A DNA stretch of 39,961 bases from Actinomycetota bacterium (GTDB taxonomy: Bacteria; Actinomycetota; Thermoleophilia; RBG-16-64-13): assembly GCA_023483915.1 (NCBI GenBank), contig JAMDEO010000234.1, positions 1 to 39,961 of the forward strand, read 5' to 3'. Both the position numbers and the translations under genes were made by a program. The notes below the pieces were generated by a model. That model made no database searches. It worked only from the letters and a program-made list of their open reading frames with translations, and was not told where the DNA came from. Positions 15,637-23,226 of this stretch are shown here, piece by piece (the first letter of the stretch is position 1; the number at the start of each line of letters is the position of its first letter).

Positions 15637-17295
15637 CTAGTCGTTCCATGCCGCAATGGCATCGAGCAATTCCACAACCCGCTCCTCCAAATCGAGGGTC
15701 TTCCAGCCATCCTCAGGCAGTACAGCAGCAGCCTTTTCGGCAAACGCCTTCTTGTCGATGTTTGCCTTGCAGTCGGTCATCAACTCAAACCGGCCTAGGG
15801 CTCTGCCCAACAAATCTGCCTGAACCTGGTCAGGGAGGTAGTTCTCGACGGTTCGCCCAGCCGTCACCCAAGTATGGGCAGCTTCGGCAATGACCCGATC
15901 TTTTGTTGCCGTCAGCGGGCCGTCGGCTGAGCTTCGATCGCTGTCCATTACCACAAAGTGGTTCCGAGACAGGCTGAGGGCCGGCATCACGGATGCGAGC
16001 GCCTCTTCGAGATCAGCGGTGTAGTCCGAGCAGTACTGGTAGTGGCTCAGGCATGAGCCCCCGTACTCGACAAAGACATACTCGCTGCCCTCCACTGGCG
16101 GCTGCTTCCCCAGTTCCTGGCAAATTAGCTCAAACCATCTTCTGATGAGTATCCGGTCACTGATACCCTCAACCCACACGACCCCGTTCGCTTGCAAGAT
16201 GTCACTCGCCCGAACTCCGAGGTCGTCTAGTACCTCGAAGCCCTTCCCCTGTGTTGCTATGGGCTCCACTGATGCGCTTGCTCCACCCGGAAGAACATGC
16301 AGTATCTGAGCAGATGGCTCGCTCCCGAACATGTCAATGATCACGGGAGAGTGCGTGGCAATGAAGCAAGTCGAACTCGCGTCGACTATCTGCTTCATGA
16401 TGAACCGAAGCAAACGTCGCTGGAGCGCGGGGTGCAAGTTGTTCTCAAGCTCCTCGAAAGCGAAGACATAATCGCTCAACTTGGCCTTTTCTAGCAACGG
16501 AATCAGCCGCAAATAGGCAAGCACCAGAAGCACAGTCTTCAGGCCACTTCCCGAGGCGGATAGACCTATTCGGCCTTTCCCTTCTTCGTTGAGGAATATT
16601 TCCCAGTGGCCATCGGGAGCCTTCAGGGCATCGATTCGCGAGTAACTAGCGTCAGGGCGCATGATCGAGTTCAAATCATCCAACATTGTTCTCTCAACAA
16701 TGTCGCGATCGAGTTCAGTATGGGTAAGGAAGGCCCTGACTAAGTTGGTCATGCCTGCGCCGGATGAGCCGACATCGAGTGGCGTTGACTCTGCCTCGCG
16801 TCTGATATCGCGTTCGGCATCCAATCGCCGAAAACGGCAGCCAACAAACGGGTCCGGAGTGTGGTTGGGTAGCTTCTGGTGAAAGTAATCAGAGGCCTCG
16901 TTGGGGTATTTGGCTGAGGTTTCTACAAGTTCGTATAGAGGCCGCTTTTCCTTCCAAAGCTTTCGCAATGTGAGCGATGACCCCTGAAGCGTGAGTCCGA
17001 AATGCAGATGGTTCGGTCCCGGTATCCCGCCCCCGGATGTGTGGGAATCGAATACCCTCCGCACCCAGTCGTCGGTAAGCGCCAGTGTCATGTGGACTTC
17101 GGGGTCCATACCAAGCCGTGCATGAGCAGCGAGGTCGAGCGGAGTGATTGCGAACTGGACGAGGTCAAGAAGTGCGGACTTGCCGGAGTTGTTGCGCCCG
17201 ATGATGAGATTCAACGCCAGTATTCTCGAAAATCCCTGTGGGTCATCCCCGAAGCACTTATAGTTGCTAATCTTGAGCGCCGTCTCGCTTTCCAT
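15637..17295 (-). CDS. OLD-family ATP-dependent nuclease (AAA ATPase plus Toprim)
   Basis: ATG 17295 lies six bases after GAGAGG. The 552-aa protein has an ABC/SMC-type ATPase in the N-terminal two thirds: Walker A GRNNSGKSA (about residues 33-41), signature LSASGSGLKTV, Walker B YVFAFEELENNLHP with the catalytic Glu, and switch His in IATHSP. The C-terminal third is a Toprim-like nuclease: VVWVEGISDRILI (metal-binding Glu), HFVVMDSDRS (DxD) and RTVENYL. This is the architecture of OLD nucleases and of GajA from the Gabija defence system. No UvrD-like GajB is adjacent, so it is not classical Gabija. It is the last of three co-directional genes with a 131-134-aa protein and a HEPN-like protein. 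Confidence 0.85.
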   Translation of the reverse strand: MESETALKISNYKCFGDDPQGFSRILALNLIIGRNNSGKSALLDLVQFAITPLDLAAHARLGMDPEVHMTLALTDDWVRRVFDSHTSGGGIPGPNHLHFGLTLQGSSLTLRKLWKEKRPLYELVETSAKYPNEASDYFHQKLPNHTPDPFVGCRFRRLDAERDIRREAESTPLDVGSSGAGMTNLVRAFLTHTELDRDIVERTMLDDLNSIMRPDASYSRIDALKAPDGHWEIFLNEEGKGRIGLSASGSGLKTVLLVLAYLRLIPLLEKAKLSDYVFAFEELENNLHPALQRRLLRFIMKQIVDASSTCFIATHSPVIIDMFGSEPSAQILHVLPGGASASVEPIATQGKGFEVLDDLGVRASDILQANGVVWVEGISDRILIRRWFELICQELGKQPPVEGSEYVFVEYGGSCLSHYQYCSDYTADLEEALASVMPALSLSRNHFVVMDSDRSSADGPLTATKDRVIAEAAHTWVTAGRTVENYLPDQVQADLLGRALGRFELMTDCKANIDKKAFAEKAAAVLPEDGWKTLDLEERVVELLDAIAAWND

Positions 17296-17334
17296 CAATT
17301 GCCTCTCTATGGCCTCATATTACTGCTCACGACT

Positions 17335-17739
17335 CTAGCCCCTGGCCTTGCACTCTTCTTCCTCGTCCTCAATGTATATGAGGACCATCTCCGATTGCGT
17401 CCCTGCATAGGACTGAGCGAGCTTCTCCGCGACATCAAGGGGAAGGTGCATCCGGCAGTGGCGATCCACATAGACCAATGAATCGAGGCTTTCGAGTTCC
17501 TGAGGAAGACCGGCAAGACGAGCGACCTCGCGCAGTTCTTCCGCCTCCATGCGTATCGCCCCGTCATGCTCCGCCCCGGCGTCGTTGTAACCGGTCGAGT
17601 ACATCACGGTCTTGATAGCTTTCACGCCTGCAAGCCTCATTCCCGTCGGGTTACTGGATGCCGTAGGAGCCTCCGGATCACGGCGTGTGAATCCGGCGGC
17701 CTTTGCGAATAGCATATCTCTGTGTGCCATGACCTCCAC
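17335..17739 (-). CDS. Unrecognised small protein between HEPN-like and OLD-like genes, 131-134 aa
   Basis: The start is either GTG 17739 or ATG 17730; the sequence between genes is only 19 bases, so translation may be coupled. The protein is soluble, with a basic N-terminus (AAGFTRRDPEAP), a central VKAIKTVMYSTGYNDAGAE and MEAEELREVARLAGLP, and a very acidic end (IYIEDEEEECK). LPLDVAEKLAQSY resembles a short helical contact motif. I do not recognise a family. Its place between a HEPN-like protein and an OLD-like nuclease suggests an accessory or antitoxin-type role, which is inference from context only. Confidence 0.6.
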   Translation of the reverse strand: MEVMAHRDMLFAKAAGFTRRDPEAPTASSNPTGMRLAGVKAIKTVMYSTGYNDAGAEHDGAIRMEAEELREVARLAGLPQELESLDSLVYVDRHCRMHLPLDVAEKLAQSYAGTQSEMVLIYIEDEEEECKARG

Positions 17740-17758
17740 AAGGGCCGGTCGGAGGATT

Positions 17759-18532
17759 TCAAGGTGACGGCCATCGGGACGAAACGAGGTCGATGGTGTG
17801 CTGCACTCCCTGAAGATAAAACCCGTGATGCACTATCAGCGCGTCCCGCCGCGCTTTTCCCTCAAGCTCGGGAGGCATGCGTCTGGCGCCACCAACCACC
17901 GTCTCTAGAAACTCGAAGAGATAGCGGGTGCTCGGCGAAAGCAGGTGAGTTGTCTCATGTCGAGCGCCTCTGCCTTGCTTGGCCTCCAAGTCGGTGAATC
18001 TTTGATCACGGAATCTTTTGAGCGCTATATAACTTTTCCCCTTGTCGTCCATCCCTTGGCATTTGGGCAGCTCCTTCAGGACGGACCTGAGGCCACATTT
18101 CTCGCGAAGGTTGAGACCGAAGGCAAGATCCAACAGAAGGGCGATCCTGTCCCAGCCGCTCGACGCAAGCCTGAATCCAAAGTTGATGTGATACCAGAAG
18201 AACTCGTCCGCGAAACTAGGGCAGTAGGGGATTTTGCCTGGGTGGATCCGTGGCAGGTACAGTGATGAGAAACCAATCGAAAAGCCAAGTTGGTTAGCAA
18301 TGTGTTGGATGTCTTCGGTGAGAACGTCAAGTCGGTACTTGGGCGAGATGTCCCAATAGGAGCCTCCGGAGAGCGGAAGTGACACCTGTTTAGTCTCCAG
18401 TTCTAGCAGGTGGCGCCTGAGGCTCGCGCAGCCTTGGCGTAGGTCGCCCCAGAGTGGACTGTCAGGTGTCACGAGAGCTACTCCTAGGCTGGACAGAACC
18501 TCTCGTAGCTCGTCTTCTAATGCGACTGCCAT
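17759..18532 (-). CDS. HEPN-like protein, possibly Cthe_2314-type
   Basis: ATG 18532 follows GAGGG with an eight-base gap; a GTG two codons upstream is an alternative. The 257-aa product is mostly helical. FFWYHINFGFRLASSGWDRI and LLLDLAFGLNLREKCG resemble the paired helices of Cthe_2314-family HEPN proteins. The string RHETTH (around residue 190) fits the R-x4-H ribonuclease motif of HEPN domains, which cleave RNA in many toxin-antitoxin and abortive-infection systems. It leads the three-gene unit ending in the OLD-like nuclease. The family assignment is from pattern memory and is moderate; the R-x4-H could be coincidental. Confidence 0.6.
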   Translation of the reverse strand: MAVALEDELREVLSSLGVALVTPDSPLWGDLRQGCASLRRHLLELETKQVSLPLSGGSYWDISPKYRLDVLTEDIQHIANQLGFSIGFSSLYLPRIHPGKIPYCPSFADEFFWYHINFGFRLASSGWDRIALLLDLAFGLNLREKCGLRSVLKELPKCQGMDDKGKSYIALKRFRDQRFTDLEAKQGRGARHETTHLLSPSTRYLFEFLETVVGGARRMPPELEGKARRDALIVHHGFYLQGVQHTIDLVSSRWPSP

Positions 18533-18683
18533 ACACACGTCCCTCGGATGCCGGCGGATGCAGACAAACGCACGAGTTTGGCTCTAGTCATCAGGCAATG
18601 ATCCGATCTCCGGGGTGAATCACGCTTGGCTCCTCATAAGCGCCCAGTCATTCCCTAGCAAGGTTGTCTGACTTCAGGCTCAA

Positions 18684-19457
18684 TCAAGCGGCAATCTCGA
18701 CCAGATACGCGATGCCATCCTCCACCCGCCTACGGATCGCGTTGAGCTGCGGGAATGAAAACACGCCTGCACTCCCGTGGGTACCGTCGTTGAACAACCG
18801 GGACAGCTGAATAACGTCCTCGATGTCGGCGTCGGCGAAATCCTCCAAGGCAGGTTCACCCAGATTCTTGCGTCCCAATAGATATCTCAACTTCGCTCTC
18901 CGAGTGGGTGTCCCCTGGTCAGTCAACTCAGGCGCCGCAACTGCGTGAAGAACGACCGAGTCTGGTGCGGCGGTGTCGAGGATCGTAGCAAAGATTTCCC
19001 TTGCGCTTGCGCAGAAGTGCCGCGCGGCGTCGGGATTCCTCGGGCTCAGGGCAAACAAGGCGCCACTCCAGCGATTCGCTAGGTCAGTAGACACCTGTCG
19101 AAGCTGACCGTACAATTCCTCATTCTCGGGCTCATCGAACTTATCCTCGCCCTCGTGGTCGTCCATCGCCAACCGATTTGCCAGGGCCACGCTGTTCGCC
19201 GTTTCTCTCTCTGACAAGTCAAGTATCCGATTGTACGAGGGGCTCAGACCAACGTCAGCTCGGCTCTCCAGCCGAGCATACGATTCCGTGACTCTTTGAA
19301 CTGTCGCGATGAATACCGTTCGAGAGGTCGTCACCGTGACCTTCTGCTGGCCCAACCTTCTCAGTTCGTTCTCAAGCCGTTGGCGCCAAGCCGCCGGCAC
19401 CAACATCGTCAACGTTTCAGGCGATCTGTCTGTTTGCGCACGCAAGGGAGCGGCCAA
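18684..19457 (-). CDS. Probable pPIWI-associating nuclease-family protein (HEPN-like C-terminus)
   Basis: 257 aa from TTG 19457; ATG 19406 (MLVPAAWRQRL) is an alternative, and neither has a strong RBS. The C-terminal 150 residues read ANRWSGALFALSPRNPDAA, RHFCASAREIFATILD, PTRRAKLRYLLGRK, DFADADIEDVIQLSRLFNDG and THGSAGVFSFPQLNAI. From memory this strongly resembles proteins annotated as predicted pPIWI-associating nucleases, a family seen in defence islands. The N-terminal part (to about residue 110) is helical and acidic. It is transcribed divergently from integrase A, with a palindrome between the two starts. No pPIWI gene is in the window, so any partner must be different or absent. Confidence 0.6.
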   Translation of the reverse strand: MAAPLRAQTDRSPETLTMLVPAAWRQRLENELRRLGQQKVTVTTSRTVFIATVQRVTESYARLESRADVGLSPSYNRILDLSERETANSVALANRLAMDDHEGEDKFDEPENEELYGQLRQVSTDLANRWSGALFALSPRNPDAARHFCASAREIFATILDTAAPDSVVLHAVAAPELTDQGTPTRRAKLRYLLGRKNLGEPALEDFADADIEDVIQLSRLFNDGTHGSAGVFSFPQLNAIRRRVEDGIAYLVEIAA

Positions 19458-19482
19458 ACCATGAAGAAAGAGGCATTATTAT

Positions 19483-19498
19483 GTTAATGCGCGTTAAC
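19483..19498. promoter_or_regulatory. 16-bp palindrome between integrase A and the divergent gene
   Basis: GTTAATGCGCGTTAAC is an inverted repeat with one mismatched pair, centred between two divergent starts (19457 and 19525). It is a candidate operator controlling integrase A, the divergent gene, or both. Confidence 0.5.
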
Positions 19499-19524
19499 TT
19501 GCGACTGGAAAGAGGCCAGTAGCC

Positions 19525-20655
19525 TTGGCCAAAAGGGGAAACGGAGAAGGGACAGTTAGCCGTTGTGGACCACACTCCTGGGTTGCGCGCATGACGGCCG
19601 GGTATGGGCCAGATGGCAAGCAAAAGCGGAAATCCTTTTACGGCAAAACCCGCGCGGAGGCTCTCAACAAGATGACACGAGCGATCGCCGCCGCTAAGCA
19701 GGGGATCCCGCCTACCAACGATCGTCAGACAGTCGGACAGTTCCTCAATCGCTGGCTCGAAGATCATGTGAAGCGGACTGTGCGCCCTGGGACGTATGCG
19801 AGAGCAGAGCAGGCGGTACGCCTCCACTTACAACCAAGACTCGGCCGTATTCGCCTGATCGACCTCACCCCCAAAGCTATACAGAATTTCATGAGCGAGA
19901 AGATCGATGAAGGCCTTTCCCCACGAAGTGTGCAGATTCTGCATGCAAACTTGCGCGCTGCTCTCAACCGTGCAGTCCTTTGGGGTGAGGTGCCACGAAA
20001 TGTGGCTCGGCTCGTGCAGCCCCCGCGATCGGAGACAAAACCCGTCCAGCCCTTCAGCATCGAGGAGGCGAAGAGCTTTCTCGAAGCGGTTCAAGGGCAT
20101 CGACTCGAAGCGCTCTTCACTGTTGCGATAACCTGCGGGCGGAGGCAGGGGGAGATACTCGCCGTGAGGTGGCAGGACATCGATCTAGACGAAGGCAGCT
20201 TGTCAGTCCGCTACGCACTTGGGCGAAAGGATGGTAAGTATTGCCTCGTCGAGCCCAAGACCAGGCAGAGCAGAAGAACCATAGCCCTGCCGGCGATTGC
20301 CCTGAACGCACTGAAGGCCCATCACGAAGGGCAGCAGACCGAGGACGTGGAAGTCAAAGAAGGCTGGGAGAATCTCGTCTTTCTAAGCGAGCATGGTCAA
20401 CCGCTCAATGGCTGTGTGGTGGGCAGGCAGTTCCGCCTCGTCTTGAAGGCCGCCGGCCTTCGCGCCATTAGATTTCACGATCTGCGGCATAGCTGCTGCA
20501 GCTTGCTTGTGGCCCAGGGCGTTCACCCCCGTCTTATCATGGAGAGCCTTGGACACAGCGACATTTCAATCAGCATGTCCGTGTACGCCCACGTCCTCAG
20601 CGAACTGAGACGAGAAACCGCGCTTCAGATGGACGCGGTCTTGTCCACAAAGTAG
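19525..20655 (+). CDS. int: Tyrosine recombinase/integrase of element A
   Basis: 376 aa from TTG 19525, with GAAAGAGG upstream. It has an N-terminal arm-binding AP2-like segment (SWVARMTAGYGPDGKQKRKS), a core-binding SAM-like domain (about 65-150, QFLNRWLEDHVKRTVRPGTY) and a catalytic domain with Arg in TCGRRQGEILAVRW, Lys in VEPKTRQSRRTIAL, HDLRH (His-x-x-Arg), LGHSDISIS and the nucleophile Tyr in VYAHV. Length and layout match phage and ICE integrases targeting tRNA genes. It is 121 bp from the central att core. It is related to but clearly different from integrase B. The GTTGTCA-type arms seen beside integrase B are not found here. Confidence 0.95.
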   Translation: MAKRGNGEGTVSRCGPHSWVARMTAGYGPDGKQKRKSFYGKTRAEALNKMTRAIAAAKQGIPPTNDRQTVGQFLNRWLEDHVKRTVRPGTYARAEQAVRLHLQPRLGRIRLIDLTPKAIQNFMSEKIDEGLSPRSVQILHANLRAALNRAVLWGEVPRNVARLVQPPRSETKPVQPFSIEEAKSFLEAVQGHRLEALFTVAITCGRRQGEILAVRWQDIDLDEGSLSVRYALGRKDGKYCLVEPKTRQSRRTIALPAIALNALKAHHEGQQTEDVEVKEGWENLVFLSEHGQPLNGCVVGRQFRLVLKAAGLRAIRFHDLRHSCCSLLVAQGVHPRLIMESLGHSDISISMSVYAHVLSELRRETALQMDAVLSTK

Positions 20656-20776
20656 CATCCTGTCCATTACTTTCCATTTCGGAAGACCTGGCGGAAGGCC
20701 TGGTTTGGCTCCTGAAGACTACGTTCCGGAAATAAAAATTCCCTGCAAAACATCGCATTAACGGGGCAAACCGATA

Positions 20777-20819
20777 TGCCCTCGGCGCGAATCGAACGCG
20801 CGACACAAGGTTTAGGAAA
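20777..20819 (+). repeat. Attachment-site core, central copy (junction of elements A and B)
   Basis: 43 bp identical to the tRNA-Arg 3' half (TGCCCTCGGCGCGAATC... through GGTTTAGGAAA). It is both the right end of element A and the left end of element B. The surrounding 20656-21027 holds no gene apart from this core and the arm repeats. Confidence 0.92.
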
Positions 20820-20900
20820 TCCGACACCGCGTCTCCACTGCCTCCGCAGAGCCCTTCTGAGCAGGCAAAACCTGCTCCCCATTTCCACTGGGTCCGACCG

Positions 20901-20944
20901 TGACAACCAAACTCCGTGGGCTTGGTTGTCAACTTGGTTGTCAA
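20901..20944 (+). repeat. Integrase arm-type sites at the left end of element B
   Basis: GGTTGTCAACTTGGTTGTCA begins at 20924 and is identical, over 21 bp, to the sequence at 33149-33169 beside integrase B. An inverted copy (TGACAACC) is at 20901-20908. Paired arm words near both ends are what a tyrosine integrase with an arm-binding domain needs. Confidence 0.7.
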
Positions 20945-21027
20945 GGAAAGGGGGGCTCGCCTGCTGAGAACCAACACTCGATCAGATCGCGACAGGAAGA
21001 CAGAAGGAAAGCGAAGGAGAGGACAGC

Positions 21028-21201
21028 ATGAGCAAGAGTGAGCGGGTTAGTGTATCCATTACGGTGTGTTGCCATGACTCACCGGAGAGGTCCGACGGCT
21101 GCTGCGCCAACGATCTGCATCTGCCGGTCGGCATGGCCGAAGAGGTGTTCGCCGCCTTGGAGGACAAGCTGACCGAATACATGGGGCAGCGGATCGAGTA
21201 A
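21028..21201 (+). CDS. Small cysteine-rich protein, 57 aa
   Basis: ATG 21028 is preceded by an excellent RBS (AAGGAGAGG, six-base gap), and a rho-independent terminator follows 15 bases after the stop. The product has an unusual pair of double cysteines, VCCHDSPERSDGCCAND, followed by an amphipathic helix VGMAEEVFAALEDKLTEYM. Four closely spaced cysteines and a His could hold a metal ion. It stands alone on the plus strand at the distal end of element B, against the direction of neighbouring genes, so it is an independent transcription unit. I do not recognise a family. Confidence 0.68.
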   Translation: MSKSERVSVSITVCCHDSPERSDGCCANDLHLPVGMAEEVFAALEDKLTEYMGQRIE

Positions 21202-21216
21202 CCGCCCGTCTACTGT

Positions 21217-21262
21217 GCCCCGCTGGTGCTCGTTGAAAGGGCACTGGCGGGGCTTCTTCTTT
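21217..21262 (+). terminator. Rho-independent terminator of the 57-aa gene
   Basis: GCCCCGC (21217-21223) pairs with GCGGGGC (21247-21253) and GTGC with GCAC inside, followed by TTCTTCTTT. The position directly after the small ORF supports that ORF being real. Confidence 0.8.
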
Positions 21263-21581
21263 GCCCTGATCCACCCTAATACAGAGAGACGACTTGCTTT
21301 CGCGCTAACGGCATAGGGGGTGGCTTGTGATTGTCCGAGCCGCCCGAACAGGGGGTGCCCAGGGGGGCGAGGGCAGAGCACGTCTTCCCCAACAGCCGGG
21401 CAGATTTGCCCCATGAGTCCATCTACAGCCCGGCGAAGACCGCCACTTTAACTATCGCGTCTACTTACTTATATATAACCCGAGCCTGCGTATTTTTTTT
21501 CTCGCATATGGCGCAGGGCGAGCCCCGACCTGGCCATTAATGGTCTTACCATCAGCTGCAATCCGGCCTCGCGGAAGGCTG
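21263..21581. other. Gene-free region between convergent genes
   Basis: About 320 bases with no supportable gene. It contains an AT-rich stretch (21450-21495), including TATATATAA and a run of eight T at about 21491, unlike the GC-rich surroundings. Its role is unclear. Confidence 0.35.
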
Positions 21582-22220
21582 CTAGCGGTCTCCATCCCAC
21601 TCTTCGCCCCGAGTGAAGTCCTGGCAGAACTTCGCGTAGCTGTCCAAGAGAAGCTGATGCCAGTCCTTCGGCCGGTCTTTGAACTTGACCCCTAAGTCCT
21701 CAATGCAGAATCGAGCAATATCCTCAACGGTGACGTAGCCCGTGGGAGTGTGAACGTCGTTTAGTGTGAGAGCCGATCGATTCATCTTGATGGGCAAGTC
21801 ACCCTGAACATGCCCCCTGCAGTAATACTTGGGGTTCTCAGTCCGTTTCTTCCCCTTGGTTTGCTGAGCGACTAGCTTCGCCTTTGACCAATCCCGAGCA
21901 TATTCCCAGCGGATGATCGGCCTCTGATCTTCGTCGTAGATGTAGTACCAGTAATTCATGGTTCTAAGCTCATGAAGACCATCCTGACGCCTATGCGACG
22001 CGCAGTTTTGGCTTAATGAGAGGAACAACACCCCGTATTTGCTCTTTAACTCGGCGAGCTGCGGGCCGCCGGCCTGCCGAAAAGCGAGGCTTACGCAATC
22101 CTTCTCGTGAACTGGCAAGACTTGGAGGGGAACCTGGGTTACTGTTCTGAAAAGAACCCCATTCAGGTAGTCCACGAAGGTATTTGCGGCCTCTTCAAGA
22201 GTATGGCCGACGATGGCCAT
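21582..22220 (-). CDS. Unrecognised protein, 212 aa, paired with a small upstream protein
   Basis: ATG 22220 is only six bases after the stop of the 70-aa gene, so the two form a translationally coupled pair. The protein is soluble and basic in the middle: a helical N-terminus (LEEAANTFVDYLNGVLF), QNCASHRRQDGLHELRTM, then NYWYYIYDEDQRPIIRWEYA and YYCRGHVQGDLP, and an acidic C-terminus. The strand-rich centre with tyrosines and histidines could be a nuclease-like or binding domain; nothing is diagnostic. A small acidic protein followed by a larger basic one is the usual arrangement of toxin-antitoxin pairs, which is a guess from organisation. Confidence 0.6.
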   Translation of the reverse strand: MAIVGHTLEEAANTFVDYLNGVLFRTVTQVPLQVLPVHEKDCVSLAFRQAGGPQLAELKSKYGVLFLSLSQNCASHRRQDGLHELRTMNYWYYIYDEDQRPIIRWEYARDWSKAKLVAQQTKGKKRTENPKYYCRGHVQGDLPIKMNRSALTLNDVHTPTGYVTVEDIARFCIEDLGVKFKDRPKDWHQLLLDSYAKFCQDFTRGEEWDGDR

Positions 22221-22226
22221 GGCAGA

Positions 22227-22439
22227 CTATGCGGCGCAGCAAAGGTCCAACAACGAGGCGAGAGTCCTTATATCTACCTGGATATGGTTATTCGCAGGCG
22301 CACCCGACTCAGCCCACGCTAACGCGTCGTCAAGGGACCAGTCCTGGGTTTCCGCCTCTAGCTTAATTAGCGCACGGATGTCGTCGACGGTTGCTTCACC
22401 ATGATCGAATGCATCACTGATTTCTTTCGGCACTACCAT
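22227..22439 (-). CDS. Small acidic protein, 70 aa, possible antitoxin
   Basis: ATG 22439 follows GGGGGTCC and is preferred over an upstream in-frame start at 22520. The product is acidic and helical: VPKEISDAFDHGEATVDDIRAL, KLEAETQDWSLDDALAWAES. It has a C-terminal IRTLASLLDLCCAA. It is followed six bases later by the 212-aa gene. No DNA-binding motif is evident. Confidence 0.55.
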   Translation of the reverse strand: MVVPKEISDAFDHGEATVDDIRALIKLEAETQDWSLDDALAWAESGAPANNHIQVDIRTLASLLDLCCAA

Positions 22440-22608
22440 GACAGGACCCCCTTTCCTTGCTCCGTATACTACGCTGCTCTTGTAGCACCTGCAACGCATG
22501 AGCGTGTTGTGTATCCCCATTGTGAGCGCCTATCTAACTACATCGGTCGGACAGGAAAAAAGTGAAGCATGTTCCCGCTGCCGCGAGCCCCTACTACTCA
22601 CAACTTCC

Positions 22609-22842
22609 TCAGTTGGCCGTCTCCACATCTTTGGCCACCTCAACCAGGGCAGTCGCCAACTCACGGGCTGCCGCCGCGCTGAGGGCGAACCCGCCCTTGA
22701 TGAAGTAGTAGTCACCATCTTCGCTTAGGCGTTGCAGGCCGACGCTCACGAGGGCCTGACCGTCATTGCACCACGGCCGAACGATGATCTTCTCCTTCGC
22801 ACTCTTGGTGACTTCACGTTCGGTTACTGTCAGTGATGCCAT
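22609..22842 (-). CDS. Small hypothetical protein, 77 aa
   Basis: ATG 22842 has AGGCAGG five bases upstream. It opens with a beta-strand-rich half (ASLTVTEREVTKSAKEKII, ALVSVGLQRL, YYFIKGGFAL) and ends with a helix SAAAARELATALVEVAKDVE. This is a compact alpha/beta domain of unknown role. It lies in the leftward string of small genes of element B. Confidence 0.55.
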   Translation of the reverse strand: MASLTVTEREVTKSAKEKIIVRPWCNDGQALVSVGLQRLSEDGDYYFIKGGFALSAAAARELATALVEVAKDVETAN

Positions 22843-22990
22843 GTGAGCCTGCCTTTGTGGGATTGCCGGCTGTCAAGTGGGACCTTACAGATTTTGGGAC
22901 CGCTATATGCGGATGGGAAGTAACTATACCATATGATAGTAATGGTGAGAAGAGGGGGAGATAGGGTTAGACCCCCGCCGGCGCGTCTCA

Positions 22991-23194
22991 TTAGTGCATC
23001 GTGATGGCAAGGACTATCTGAGCCAGCACCGCAGCCACCATCACCAGAGAGAGCCACAGAATCCCTCTTGTCAGGCGAATCATCTGTTGGGTTTGCTTGT
23101 CTGCCTTCTCATTGAACTGTCGGATTGTTTCCTGCAACTCACGGGTCGCACCACTCCCGGACCATTCGCTGAGTGGAATTCCTTCGATCACCAT
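22991..23194 (-). CDS. Small single-pass membrane protein, 67 aa
   Basis: The C-terminal 25 residues (GILWLSLVMVAAVLAQIVLA) form one membrane helix. The N-terminal 40 residues are charged and probably coiled coil (TRELQETIRQFNEKADKQTQ). This tail-anchored layout is common among small proteins of phages and mobile elements. It is 32 bases upstream of nothing co-directional except the next small gene; the SLH gene precedes it in the same direction. Confidence 0.6.
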   Translation of the reverse strand: MVIEGIPLSEWSGSGATRELQETIRQFNEKADKQTQQMIRLTRGILWLSLVMVAAVLAQIVLAITMH

Positions 23195-23226
23195 CTGCGA
23201 GTAATCTCCCTTCTTGCTCTCTCTCC

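Larger units (their letters stand above)
2380..20819. mobile_element. Element A: composite integrative element in tRNA-Arg(CCT)
   Basis: The element is bounded by 43-bp copies of the tRNA-Arg 3' half and has a tyrosine integrase (19525-20655) next to its right end. Internal 183-bp attP-like repeats divide it into module I (AlbA_2/GHKL regulator), module II (aldehyde oxidoreductase and hydrolase metabolic cluster) and module III (defence-like genes and integrase). No conjugation, capsid or terminase genes are visible, so transfer would need outside help or a simple excisive cycle. The boundaries are read directly from the repeats; the three-module accretion history is inference. Confidence 0.82.

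Noticed and set aside
20777..20819. Second tRNA-Arg gene at the central or left core
   Set aside because: Only the 3' half of the tRNA is present at 2380 and 20777; the sequence past the anticodon loop does not pair, so these are att scars.
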